From the NCBI RefSeq assembly GCF_005404945.1, contig NZ_BJDG01000029.1, forward strand, positions 1 through 34,231: a DNA stretch of 34,231 nt, read 5' to 3'. A program made the translations under genes and the position numbers. Position 1 is the first letter of the stretch; each line of letters opens with the position of its first letter. The notes below the pieces were generated by a model, which did not search any database, was not told where the DNA came from, and saw only the letters and a list, made by a program, of their open reading frames with translations. Positions 20,278 through 28,411 of this stretch are shown here, piece by piece. The DNA comes from Lactiplantibacillus pingfangensis (GTDB lineage Bacteria > Bacillota > Bacilli > Lactobacillales > Lactobacillaceae).

Positions 20278-20787
20278 CTATTTTCCAATCCGTTCGCTGA
20301 ACCGTAACACTCGGTTCAAACCATACATAATTGGTGCCGTAATCGACATAATAATTAATTCTGATAAAGCAGTGGTTAAGTAAGTTGGCCAAAAAGCGGT
20401 GGCGCCACCAACAATCATAAGCATCCACGCGATCATGCACATCGACAACGTGAATAAAATGATGTTTAAGACCATTCGTTGCCAAACCGTCTTCAATTTA
20501 GGCCCTATCCAGCTGACGACTAATAAGGCTAACAGCGATTGCCCCCCGCCAAAGACCACATTGAGTAAACTGGCCCCCGGACCAAAGGCGTCAAATAAGA
20601 CAACCCCAGCGACAATTCCCCAAATATACTTGCGATTAAAAACGACTAAATGGTTTAGCCCTTCGGAAACGCGGAATTGAATAGCACCGGAAGCCAAGTT
20701 AAAGGCAGCTGGACCAACGGATAAAACGATATAAATTGCGGCGACCAAGGCATTAATAATCCATGGTCGAATTTTAGATTGCGTCAT
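20278..20787 (-). CDS. queT: QueT family queuosine-precursor transporter (ECF S component)
   Basis: A 169-residue integral membrane protein with five or six hydrophobic helices. The GAIQFRVSEGLNHLVVF motif (about 35-51) marks the QueT family, substrate-specific subunits of energy-coupling factor transporters taking up a queuine precursor such as preQ1. The ATG at 20787 follows AGGAGG. That ribosome binding site is part of a preQ1-I riboswitch fold, which independently supports the substrate. The ATPase and T component of the ECF transporter are not in this window. It is transcribed alone and ends at the bidirectional terminator. Confidence 0.92.
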   Translation of the reverse strand: MTQSKIRPWIINALVAAIYIVLSVGPAAFNLASGAIQFRVSEGLNHLVVFNRKYIWGIVAGVVLFDAFGPGASLLNVVFGGGQSLLALLVVSWIGPKLKTVWQRMVLNIILFTLSMCMIAWMLMIVGGATAFWPTYLTTALSELIIMSITAPIMYGLNRVLRFSERIGK

Positions 20788-20799
20788 GTGTGCTAAGTT

Positions 20800-20838
20800 C
20801 CTCCTAGTTTTTTAACGTGGGATGGTTACGAACCACGT
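20800..20838 (-). promoter_or_regulatory. preQ1-I riboswitch controlling queT translation
   Basis: On the minus strand a 6-bp stem ACGTGG/CCACGT closes a 12-nt loop (TTCGTAACCATC) and is followed by TTAAAAAACTAGGAGG. The A-rich tail and the C-containing loop match the class I preQ1 H-type pseudoknot (as in Bacillus queC). The tail includes the queT Shine-Dalgarno, so ligand binding would hide it. Confidence 0.88.
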
Positions 20839-20861
20839 TTTGAAAATGACAAGCGGTTTAC

Positions 20862-20890
20862 ATCATAGCACGTGCCGAAACTCGCCGCAA
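20862..20890 (-). promoter_or_regulatory. queT promoter
   Basis: Minus strand TTGCGG (20885-20890), 17 nt, TATGAT (20862-20867). The start site would be near 20855, so the riboswitch sits at the very 5' end of the transcript. Confidence 0.7.
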
Positions 20891-20966
20891 ACTTTAATTG
20901 TCAGTGTTAGATCCGTTATTCCCATTTTCAGCTTATCAATTAATGACCGGTTAATTCCCGCCTACC

Positions 20967-21103
20967 GGGGGCTTCGTTTGGGGCTGGAACGCCATGAACC
21001 ATTTTTGAGCCAAAAGGCGGTCTCAAAAGCTGGTTTTTGACTAACCGCGGAAAATCCGCCGCGCTAAGTCAAACGCCACGGCTGAGCCCCAAACGAAGCC
21101 CCC
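20967..21103. repeat. 19-bp inverted repeat element with internal hairpins
   Basis: GGGGGCTTCGTTTGGGGCT (20967-20985) is perfectly complementary to 21085-21103. Within it are TTTTGAG/CTCAAAA (21003-21009 with 21022-21028) and a longer hairpin TTTGACTAACCGCGG/CCGCGCTAAGTCAAA (about 21036-21073). Neither strand has a T-tract after it. No reading frame. It resembles a structured RNA or a miniature repeat and is unrelated in sequence to the other four repeats. Confidence 0.85.
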
Positions 21104-21622
21104 TCACGGCTAAATATAGACGCTATTTTGAGTGACCGATCACCTAAAAATCTTAGCTAGATGTCGACCGAACTAACCGGCATTTAAAAACAGGCCATTC
21201 AATGCTCAACGATTTTTGTTTTTCTTCAAAATCTGCCAAAATTTTTGCCAGGAAAATCGCTGACTTCCTATTTGCTGTGTGGTAACTCAATTAGAGATAC
21301 AGGGCTCTTCTTTGTCACCCAGACTTCCTACCAAGAGAAATTTCACACTAACTCATCAGCTTGGTCGGATCACAAAAAAAGTTGCCAACATTGCAGCAAC
21401 TTCTCCAATAAACACGATTCACAACCAATCACTCATACGTGTAATAATTTTAATGCTTTAAGTCAAGGCACTAAAGGTGGCAAATATAAAAAGAAACGTA
21501 GACAGGATCATATCAGTAACGGTCCTCCCTGAACCAGATTCGCGGTGCATGTGCTATCGGTCTGAATCGTTGTGCTATAACCTAGTCAAATTGCAATTCT
21601 GCCGGTCTTCGCTAAGTTTAAT
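21104..21622. other. Gene-poor stretch between the inverted repeat and structured repeat copy 3
   Basis: No confident gene. It holds a short minus-strand frame of 17 codons (21458-21511: starts MILSTFLFIFATF) with GGGAGG 12 nt upstream, and a clear terminator further on. Two direct TGTGCTAT copies lie at about 21549-21581. Possibly a small or decayed toxin-like transcript. Confidence 0.35.
21374..21402 (-). terminator. Orphan terminator on the minus strand
   Basis: Minus strand AAGTTGC, 10-nt loop, GCAACTT and a run of seven Ts (21374-21380). There is no confident gene before it; argF ends 490 nt upstream and repeat copy 3 lies between. It could end the argF transcript or a small RNA. Confidence 0.65.
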
Positions 21623-21807
21623 CTGCTGGAGGTTGGGACTGATAGCATCGGTCGTGATGGTGGCGTTACATCGGCCGTTTTTGCCGAGGTTACACCACGG
21701 ACGGTCCGGGACACTTGCGATCTTTGCAAGGGTTCCGGGCGAGGGCCAAGACGTCCCTGGCTTGGACCGGTCCCACGACCGCATGTTATCAGTCCCAACC
21801 GGAAGTG
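21623..21807 (+). repeat. Structured repeat, copy 3
   Basis: Same family as copies 1, 2 and 4, plus strand. Outer stem GGTTGGGACTGAT/ATCAGTCCCAACC, then TCGGCC...GCCGA, ACACTTGC/GCAAGGGT and GGGCCAAG/CTTGGACC. It lies 85 nt beyond the argF stop codon. Sequence before it (TTCTGCCGGTCTTCGCTAA) also resembles the flank of copy 4. Confidence 0.9.
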
Positions 21808-21891
21808 AAACCTGTTTGGGCTAGTTACTAACACGATAAGGCTTACTTTCAAATTTCATCTTTCACCGCTTTAACCAAGAAGACGCGCTTT

Positions 21892-22911
21892 TCACTTGAA
21901 GAGGGTCTCTGGAATAAAGAGATTGCCCAAACTCACGGCCATGATTGCCTTAATCGCGGGCATCCGATTAGCGGCTTCCGTAAAGACGACAGATTTGGAC
22001 CCATTGAAGACCTCATCCGTGATTTCAATGGCTGGTAAGTGATACTTTTCGCCTAAGGCCGCACCCACTTCGGTTTGATGGTCATGTAGTGCTGGTAAAC
22101 AGTGCATGATGATCGTCTCGTCTTTACCGGTTTGCGCTAATAAGGCGGCATTAATTTGGAAAGGTAACAGTTGCTTGATGCGCGCGCCATAATCCACCTG
22201 CTCCCCCATCGAAACCCAGACATCCGTATAGAGCGCATCCGCCTGCGCAACCGCCGCCAGCGGATCGTCAGTAATTAAAATGTTACTCCCAGTTTGATCT
22301 GCGTACCCTTGGGCGAGTTTGACCACTTTCGGATCGGGCTGTAGCTGGGTTGGCGCCCCAATATGAATATTCACACCTAACATCGCGCTCGTCACCAACA
22401 AGCTATTCGCCATATTATTCCGGCCATCACCGACATACGTCAGCGTCAGTCCAGCTAAATGCCCAAAGTGTTCCTTTAATGTCAGAAAATCCGCAATCAT
22501 CTGCGTCGGATGCCAGTCATCGGTTAGACCATTCCAGACCGGAACACCGCTATATTCGGCCAGTTGCTCGACCGTTTGCTGCGAAAAGCCCCGAAACTCA
22601 ATGCCATCAAACATCGAACCCAATACTTTCGCCGTATCAATCACAGATTCTTTTTTGCCGAATTGGATATCATTTTTGCCTAAGAACTCTGGATGAGCAC
22701 CTAAGTCATTAGCCGCCACGGTAAACGCGGAACGGGTCCGGGTCGACGTTTTTTCGAATAAGAGTGCAATATTTTTGCCTTGTAAATAAGGATGCGGAAT
22801 ATGATTGGCCTTGAGTGTTTTTAAGTGGCTCGCAAAGTCAATTAAGTAGGTCAGTTCCGCCGGTGTAAAGTCGATCTCTTTTAAAAATGATGCTCCTGCA
22901 AAATGGCTCAT
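21892..22911 (-). CDS. argF: Ornithine carbamoyltransferase
   Basis: A 339-residue cytosolic enzyme joining carbamoyl phosphate and ornithine to citrulline. The carbamoyl phosphate loop STRTR is at 56-60, followed by the [15 protein letters not shown] region, [14 protein letters not shown] (catalytic Cys-Leu-Pro) and the ornithine loop. Length is normal. ATG 22911 shares one base with the argD stop codon (TAATG), so translation is coupled. It is the last gene of argCJBDF. Placement with biosynthetic arg genes rather than arcA/arcC marks it as anabolic. Confidence 0.96.
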   Translation of the reverse strand: MSHFAGASFLKEIDFTPAELTYLIDFASHLKTLKANHIPHPYLQGKNIALLFEKTSTRTRSAFTVAANDLGAHPEFLGKNDIQFGKKESVIDTAKVLGSMFDGIEFRGFSQQTVEQLAEYSGVPVWNGLTDDWHPTQMIADFLTLKEHFGHLAGLTLTYVGDGRNNMANSLLVTSAMLGVNIHIGAPTQLQPDPKVVKLAQGYADQTGSNILITDDPLAAVAQADALYTDVWVSMGEQVDYGARIKQLLPFQINAALLAQTGKDETIIMHCLPALHDHQTEVGAALGEKYHLPAIEITDEVFNGSKSVVFTEAANRMPAIKAIMAVSLGNLFIPETLFK

Positions 22912-24065
22912 TAAACCGCCTCCGTTTCAAATTGGGCTAAGACTGTCGCAATCGTTTGAACGCCAGCCAGCAAGTCTTCAACTGACATCACTAATGGTGG
23001 TAACAACCGCAATGTGTTATCGCCAGCAGACAAGGTTAATAAGCCGGCTTGTTGTAAGGCCGTAATCACCTTAACCACTGACACATCTGGCACTAAGTGA
23101 ATGCCAATCATGAGGCCCTTCCCCGTCAATCGCGCCACCATCGGTAACCCAGCGACTTGTTGGTCTAAGGCTTGCCAAACTTGCTGGGCTTTTGCTTGCA
23201 CATCAGTTAAAAATGTCGGCGTCAAATTAGTCAACACCGCTTGGGCGGCCGCCATCGCTAAGGCATTGCCGGCAAACGTCGACCCATGGCTACCTGGACC
23301 AAAAGCACTCGCGAATTGGGCCCGTCCAACCATGGCACCCACAGGTAAACCATTAGCTAATCCCTTGGCCGTCGTATAAATATCCGGATCTAACCCATAG
23401 CCTTCATAAGCAAACCGGTAGCCGGTTCGGCCAATTCCCGTTTGCACTTCGTCAATAATCAACAAGACCTGATTGGCTTGACACTTAGCTTGAACCGCTT
23501 GTAGCCATGCTTTTTGGCCTGCAAAGACCCCACCTTCGCCTTGAACCACTTCTAAAATCACCGCTGCTAGATCCGGCGTAATTTGTGCTAAAGCCGCCGG
23601 ATCATTATAAGTGGCAAACGCCACATCTGGCACTAACGGCGCGTAACCCGCTTGAATACTAGGGTTGCCAGTCATTGACATTGAGCCATACGTCCGCCCA
23701 TGAAACGACTGATAAAAAGCTAAAATTTTCGTTTTGCCCGTATATTTACGGGCGAGCTTCAACGCCGCTTCATTGGCCTCGGTTCCCGAGTTGGCAAAGA
23801 ACACTAAGCGGTCCTCACCATGAACGAGTAACTTGGCAACTGCATCTTGCAACGTATTTTCATACAAATTCGAGGTATGCCAAATTTTTGGCAACTGTGC
23901 CTGAACCGCTGCTTGGATTGTGGGATTTTGATAACCAAAATTGCACACGCCGATACCGGACGTAAAGTCTAAGTAGGTTTGACCATGCGCATCCGTGAGG
24001 CGCACGCCTTGACCACTTTTTATTTCGATTGGAAAACGTTGATACGTTGGATAGACATATTTCAT
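22911..24065 (-). CDS. argD: Acetylornithine aminotransferase
   Basis: A 384-residue class III PLP-dependent transaminase that converts N-acetylglutamate semialdehyde to N-acetylornithine. Features: [19 protein letters not shown] (PLP phosphate site), [23 protein letters not shown] (PLP-ring Asp), the lysine in [15 protein letters not shown], and [13 protein letters not shown]. Length is standard. ATG 24065 overlaps the argB stop codon by 4 nt. Confidence 0.96.
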   Translation of the reverse strand: MKYVYPTYQRFPIEIKSGQGVRLTDAHGQTYLDFTSGIGVCNFGYQNPTIQAAVQAQLPKIWHTSNLYENTLQDAVAKLLVHGEDRLVFFANSGTEANEAALKLARKYTGKTKILAFYQSFHGRTYGSMSMTGNPSIQAGYAPLVPDVAFATYNDPAALAQITPDLAAVILEVVQGEGGVFAGQKAWLQAVQAKCQANQVLLIIDEVQTGIGRTGYRFAYEGYGLDPDIYTTAKGLANGLPVGAMVGRAQFASAFGPGSHGSTFAGNALAMAAAQAVLTNLTPTFLTDVQAKAQQVWQALDQQVAGLPMVARLTGKGLMIGIHLVPDVSVVKVITALQQAGLLTLSAGDNTLRLLPPLVMSVEDLLAGVQTIATVLAQFETEAV

Positions 24066-24808
24066 ACTGCCGCCTCCTGAATGATTGCTGTTCCTGGTTG
24101 ATCAATGGCATTCGTGATTACCGCTTGCTGAACGCCGGCCTGAATCGCTTGGATTGCCGCTTGAACTTTTGGTCGCATGCCGGCCGTAATGACCGCTTGC
24201 TGGGTTAAGGCCTGGGCTTGATGTGGGGACAAGGTGGTCATGACCGTCCCGTGATGCATAATGCCGGGAACATCGGTCAGTAAGACTAACTTTTCAGCGT
24301 GCAATTGTTGCGCTAACGTGGTCGCTGCCATATCGGCATTCACATTGAGCCACGCGCCAGTTGTGGTTAGCGCTAATGGCGCCAATACCCCAATTTTCGT
24401 CGTTAAATAGGCTCGCAATTTAGGTCCATCAACTTGGGTGACTTGCCCGACAGCTCCGAGCTGCGCTTGATTAAGATAAGTGCCGGTCAACAGTTGATTG
24501 TCGGCCGCATTTAAGCCAATAACCGGTAAGTCATGCTGCGCCAGTTGGGTCAGCAATGCGGGTTGGGCATCACCTAATAACACCATTTTAGTTAACGCTA
24601 ACGTGGCCGCATCCGTGACCCGGAGCCCGTTAAGCTTATGTACGGGCAATTGTAGTTTCGTCGTCAATTTTGTAATCATTGGGCCACCGCCATGCACAAT
24701 CAAGAGTTGCTTACCTTGTTCGTGCCACTGCTGGAGCTGTTGAAAAAAGCGCTCACTCAGTTGCTGAATCGCTTGCCCGCCGATTTTGATAATAATCAGA
24801 TTTTTCAT
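24062..24808 (-). CDS. argB: Acetylglutamate kinase
   Basis: A 248-residue amino acid kinase that phosphorylates N-acetylglutamate. It has IIKIGGQAI at the start (phosphate-binding lysine), VHGGGPMIT, LKNGLRVTDAAT-like LNGLRVTDAATL, NVNADMAA, and VLLTDVPGI. It is short, lacking the N-terminal helix found in arginine-inhibited hexameric forms; whether it is feedback-inhibited cannot be read here. ATG 24808 has GGGAGG 6 nt upstream; the in-frame GTG two codons earlier lies too close to that site. Confidence 0.95.
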   Translation of the reverse strand: MKNLIIIKIGGQAIQQLSERFFQQLQQWHEQGKQLLIVHGGGPMITKLTTKLQLPVHKLNGLRVTDAATLALTKMVLLGDAQPALLTQLAQHDLPVIGLNAADNQLLTGTYLNQAQLGAVGQVTQVDGPKLRAYLTTKIGVLAPLALTTTGAWLNVNADMAATTLAQQLHAEKLVLLTDVPGIMHHGTVMTTLSPHQAQALTQQAVITAGMRPKVQAAIQAIQAGVQQAVITNAIDQPGTAIIQEAAV

Positions 24809-24822
24809 TGGCACCCTCCCGT

Positions 24823-26031
24823 TTAAGTATGATAGCTCGCGTTAATTTTGACGTAATTGTAAGTGAGGTCACAACCCCACGCTTGGCCGTGCGCCGTGCC
24901 GTGATGTAGATCAACATCAATCATGATCTGTGCCTGCTTTAATGACGTTTTCACAGCTGCTTCATCAAACGGCAACGCCAAACTAGCGGCGACTAAGGGC
25001 ATGCCATTCATTGCAATATCAACTTGATTAATATCAATATCGGCATCCGTCGCGCCAATCGTACTAATGATTCGACCCCAGTTTGGATCTTCGCCAAAAA
25101 TCGCGGCCTTGACCAAATTCGACCCAACGATGGCTTTAGCAACTTGTTGGCCATCCAACGCAGTAGCGGCGTGCGCCACGTTACATTCGACCAACTTGGT
25201 TGCCCCTTCGCCGTCAGCCGCAATCTGCTTTGCTAACTGACCAAGGACGTAATGGAGCGCCTGATTAAAAACTTCATAATCACTTGTCCCCGGCACCACC
25301 GTCGGATTATCGGCCAACCCATTCGCCATTGTCACAACCATGTCATTAGTCGAAGTATCCCCATCAACCGTAATTTGGTTGAAGGTCGAGTCAACGTTTT
25401 CACTTAATAAATCCTGTAAGACTTCCCCATCAATTTGGGCATCCGTCGTCACAAAACCTAACATCGTCGCCATTTTTGGATGAATCATGCCAGAACCTTT
25501 GGCAAAACCAGTGATCGTCACAAGTTGACCACTCAGTTCACACTGCACACTAATCGTTTTAGGGTGCTTATCCGTTGTCAAGACGGCGTATGTGACCGCA
25601 TCACTCTTAGTCGGGGTGAGTTGCGGTAGACCATTTTTAATTAAGGCCATCGGGAGCTGGGCACCAATTAAGCCCGTCGAAGCGACCCCAATCAAACTTG
25701 GATCAACCGCCAGCTTGTTCGCTAACCAGCGTTGTTCTTGTAAGGCATTGTCCCAACCTTGTTGGCCAGTGCAGGAATTCGCAATCGCACTATTTAACAG
25801 GAGCCCTTGCAACTGATGATTTTGATTGATCATCGTTTTCGTTAATTTTGTTGGCGCCGCTTGAAATTGATTGGTCGTATAAGTTCCAGCAGCGGCAGCC
25901 GGAACTTTCGAAAAGAGCCAGCCGAAATCTGGTTTAGCTTTCCGCAGACCAATATGAATCCCATCGCTGTAAAATCCGACCGGCCATTGAAAGGCGACCT
26001 TTTGAAATTTGATACTCGTTAAAACTGGCAT
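24823..26031 (-). CDS. argJ: Bifunctional ornithine acetyltransferase/N-acetylglutamate synthase
   Basis: A 402-residue enzyme that moves the acetyl group from N-acetylornithine to glutamate, and may also use acetyl-CoA. The self-cleavage site before the nucleophilic Thr is in GEGATKLVEC; also MIHPKMATMLGFVTTDA, VDGDTSTNDMV, and the NSAIANSCTGQQG region. Length is full. The presence of ArgJ and the absence of argE in the cluster indicates the cyclic acetyl pathway. ATG 26031 follows AGAGGAAG. Confidence 0.96.
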   Translation of the reverse strand: MPVLTSIKFQKVAFQWPVGFYSDGIHIGLRKAKPDFGWLFSKVPAAAAGTYTTNQFQAAPTKLTKTMINQNHQLQGLLLNSAIANSCTGQQGWDNALQEQRWLANKLAVDPSLIGVASTGLIGAQLPMALIKNGLPQLTPTKSDAVTYAVLTTDKHPKTISVQCELSGQLVTITGFAKGSGMIHPKMATMLGFVTTDAQIDGEVLQDLLSENVDSTFNQITVDGDTSTNDMVVTMANGLADNPTVVPGTSDYEVFNQALHYVLGQLAKQIAADGEGATKLVECNVAHAATALDGQQVAKAIVGSNLVKAAIFGEDPNWGRIISTIGATDADIDINQVDIAMNGMPLVAASLALPFDEAAVKTSLKQAQIMIDVDLHHGTAHGQAWGCDLTYNYVKINASYHT

Positions 26032-26048
26032 TGAAACGACTTCCTCTC

Positions 26049-27074
26049 TTATGGAAAAACGGGTAACATGGGTAATCCGGCGGTTGGGGCCAACTTAAAT
26101 AACTGATTAAAGTTTTGAATTGCTTGACCCGCAGCCCCTTTCATCAAGTTATCAATCACACTGACGACCAAGATCGTCTTAGTCGCGGGATTAACATTGA
26201 CCCCAATCGCACAATTATTCGATCCTATCACCGTCTTCAACGTGGGCATTCCAGTTGGCAAAATTTGAACAAAGGGTTGGTCTGCGTAGACTCGTTCAAA
26301 GGCAGCGCGGACTTGGGCGGTCGTGATTGGTTGGGCAGCCTTAACATAAATTGAGCTCATAATGCCCCGTGTCACCGGAATGAGCGTCGTGGTGAACTCA
26401 ATCGCCGGAATTGCCGACCACCATTTTTTGAGTTGTTGCATGATTTCAGGAATGTGCTGATGTTGATTAAGTTTATATAGTTGTAAATTATCATTGACCA
26501 TCGTGAATTGACTCGTCGCCGCTAATTTCTTACCAGCGCCAGACAAGCCCGACTTGGCATCGACCACAATACTAGTCGGATCAATCAACTGCTGTTGAAC
26601 TAGCGGCGCCAGTCCTAATAAGGTTGCCGTCGCATAACAGCCGGGATTAGCCACATAAGTGGTTAAGTGGTGATTGAATTCGGCCAAGCCGTAACTCGCT
26701 TGAGCTAAAGCCGTGGCTGGGGCGGCCGGACGATGATACCAATGTGTATAGTCGGCTGGATCTGGCAACCGGAAGTCCCCAGATAGATCAATCACCGGAA
26801 ACTTCGCCGCAACTAGTGGCAGTGCTAATTGACTCGTGACCCCAGCCGAAGTTGCAAAGAAAATTAGGTCGTTGGTCGCCATCACCGCCTGTGCCTCAAA
26901 TGGTCGAATTATGGCGGTTTCTTTCTGATACATCGGTGCAATGGTCTTTAATGCGACCGGCTCAGCATCCGGATGACCGTATAAGTTAATGTGGTCAATC
27001 GCCGGATGTTGTTTTAAGAGCGCATATAACGTCATCCCGCTATAACCGCTGACCCCAACTAGTGCAACTTGCAT
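26049..27074 (-). CDS. argC: N-acetyl-gamma-glutamyl-phosphate reductase
   Basis: A 341-residue NADPH-dependent dehydrogenase for the third step of arginine synthesis. The NADP-binding GVSGYSGMTLYALL is at 7-20 and the catalytic Cys in VANPGCYATATLLGLAP at about 146; the conserved KSGLSGAGK and HQHIPEI follow. Length is normal. It is the first gene of argCJBDF, 17 nt before argJ, with its promoter and an ARG-like box in the divergent region. ATG 27074 follows GAGGTGATTTT. Confidence 0.96.
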   Translation of the reverse strand: MQVALVGVSGYSGMTLYALLKQHPAIDHINLYGHPDAEPVALKTIAPMYQKETAIIRPFEAQAVMATNDLIFFATSAGVTSQLALPLVAAKFPVIDLSGDFRLPDPADYTHWYHRPAAPATALAQASYGLAEFNHHLTTYVANPGCYATATLLGLAPLVQQQLIDPTSIVVDAKSGLSGAGKKLAATSQFTMVNDNLQLYKLNQHQHIPEIMQQLKKWWSAIPAIEFTTTLIPVTRGIMSSIYVKAAQPITTAQVRAAFERVYADQPFVQILPTGMPTLKTVIGSNNCAIGVNVNPATKTILVVSVIDNLMKGAAGQAIQNFNQLFKLAPTAGLPMLPVFP

Positions 27075-27139
27075 AAAATCACCTCAAATAATCAAAAATA
27101 GTTTCGTTAATGCATATCTATGCGTTTAGCATGCTTCAC

Positions 27140-27168
27140 ACTATATTCTCATCAAATGACAAATGCAA
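27140..27168 (-). promoter_or_regulatory. argC operon promoter
   Basis: Minus strand TTGCAT (27163-27168), 17 nt, TATAGT (27140-27145), giving a start about 60 nt before the argC ATG. Confidence 0.7.
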
Positions 27169-27175
27169 GTGTTTT

Positions 27176-27189
27176 TGAAAATTTATTCA
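27176..27189. promoter_or_regulatory. Candidate ARG box (ArgR operator)
   Basis: TGAAAATTTATTCA matches the palindromic ArgR/AhrC pattern TGAATNNNNATTCA at most positions. It is just upstream of the argC -35 and between the two divergent promoters. A/T-rich sequence continues for about 50 bp, with further weak half sites. Confidence 0.55.
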
Positions 27190-27257
27190 ATTTATTCTAT
27201 ACATTTGCATATTTAATCCATATAGACGGTATATATTCACAATTATTGTATTTTAGC

Positions 27258-27286
27258 TTGACTTCCCGTCAAAATAATTGTTTACT
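27258..27286 (+). promoter_or_regulatory. Candidate carAB promoter
   Basis: TTGACT (27258-27263), 17 nt, TTTACT (27281-27286), 54 nt before carA. The -10 is imperfect. The -35 lies in a small inverted repeat TTGAC-TTCCC-GTCAA. Confidence 0.45.
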
Positions 27287-27340
27287 TAGCTCACAGTTCA
27301 AAATGAATTTTAATCTATTTATTAGAAAGGACGTGCAGCG

Positions 27341-28411
27341 ATGCAAAAATTTTTAACTTTAGCGGATGGGGCCCAATGGATCGGAACGGCGATTGGTGAC
27401 AGTAACCGGACTGGCGCTGGTCAACTCGTCTTTAATACGGGGATGTCTGGCTACCAGGAAACAATTACTGATCCTTCTTATTTAAATCAATTAATTGCCT
27501 TCACCTATCCATTAATTGGTAATTACGGCATTGATCCGAGTGTCGACCAGGCCACGACCATTGGCACTCAGGCAATTATCGTGCATGAACTTGCCGACTT
27601 TAGCGATCATTACACTAGTCGTGACACGCTCGCACACTTTTTGACCGCTCACCATATTCCAGGAATTGCCGGGATTGATACGCGTGATCTCACGACACAT
27701 CTTAGAAAAACCGGTTCGCAAGCCGCAATTTTAAGTAACCAGCCGGTCAAGGACTTTGCGTCCGAATTCGCCGCTGTTCCGTTAAAAAAATTACCAGCAA
27801 AACCGTTGCCAGTTGGGGTGCAAAATGGTCAGCAACCTAACATTGTCGTGCTCGATTTCGGTGAAAAACAAGCCATCACGGATGCGCTGATTGCGCGTGG
27901 CTGTCAAGTCAACACGGTTCCCGCCACGACTTCATTCAAGGCCATCGCCGCCTATCAGCCAGATGGCATCTTATTGTCAAATGGCCCCGGTGACCCGCAA
28001 GCTTATAAAACCGTGCTACCACTCATTCGCCAATTGGCCGCCGCTTACCCCTTAGCTGGGATCTGTTTAGGCCATCAGTTGATTGCTTGCGCGTTTGGTG
28101 CCAAGACTTATCAACTGACATTCGGCCATCACGGCTTAAATCATCCGGTGAAAAACTGTACGACTGGCGAAGTCGTCATGACGGCCCAAAATCACGATTT
28201 TGCGGTAGATCCAGCTTCATTAGCTAAAACGCCCTTGGTCGTGACTTACACCGAACTGAACGATGGCAGTGTCGAAGGACTTAGCTTGCCACAGCAAAAT
28301 GTACAATCCGTCCAGTTTCACCCCGAAGCCCATCCGGGACCACAAGAAGCCGGCATCTTTTTTGACCAATTTATCCAAATGACTACTCAGGAGGCCGTTG
28401 CCAATGCCTAA
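27341..28411 (+). CDS. carA: Carbamoyl-phosphate synthase small subunit (arginine type)
   Basis: A 356-residue class I glutaminase that supplies ammonia to CarB. It contains [17 protein letters not shown] at the start, the catalytic Cys in [14 protein letters not shown], and the catalytic His-Glu in [10 protein letters not shown]. Length is near that of Bacillus CarA. ATG 27341 is preceded by GAAAGGA. It lies divergent to argCJBDF, the arrangement of the arginine-regulated enzyme in L. plantarum; a pyrimidine-regulated copy is expected elsewhere. The end overlaps carB by 8 nt. Confidence 0.96.
   Translation: MQKFLTLADGAQWIGTAIGDSNRTGAGQLVFNTGMSGYQETITDPSYLNQLIAFTYPLIGNYGIDPSVDQATTIGTQAIIVHELADFSDHYTSRDTLAHFLTAHHIPGIAGIDTRDLTTHLRKTGSQAAILSNQPVKDFASEFAAVPLKKLPAKPLPVGVQNGQQPNIVVLDFGEKQAITDALIARGCQVNTVPATTSFKAIAAYQPDGILLSNGPGDPQAYKTVLPLIRQLAAAYPLAGICLGHQLIACAFGAKTYQLTFGHHGLNHPVKNCTTGEVVMTAQNHDFAVDPASLAKTPLVVTYTELNDGSVEGLSLPQQNVQSVQFHPEAHPGPQEAGIFFDQFIQMTTQEAVANA

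Noticed and set aside
21245-21532. A 95-codon plus-strand open frame in the gene-poor stretch
   Set aside because: No credible ribosome binding site; rich in Ser, His, Asn and Lys with no family resemblance.
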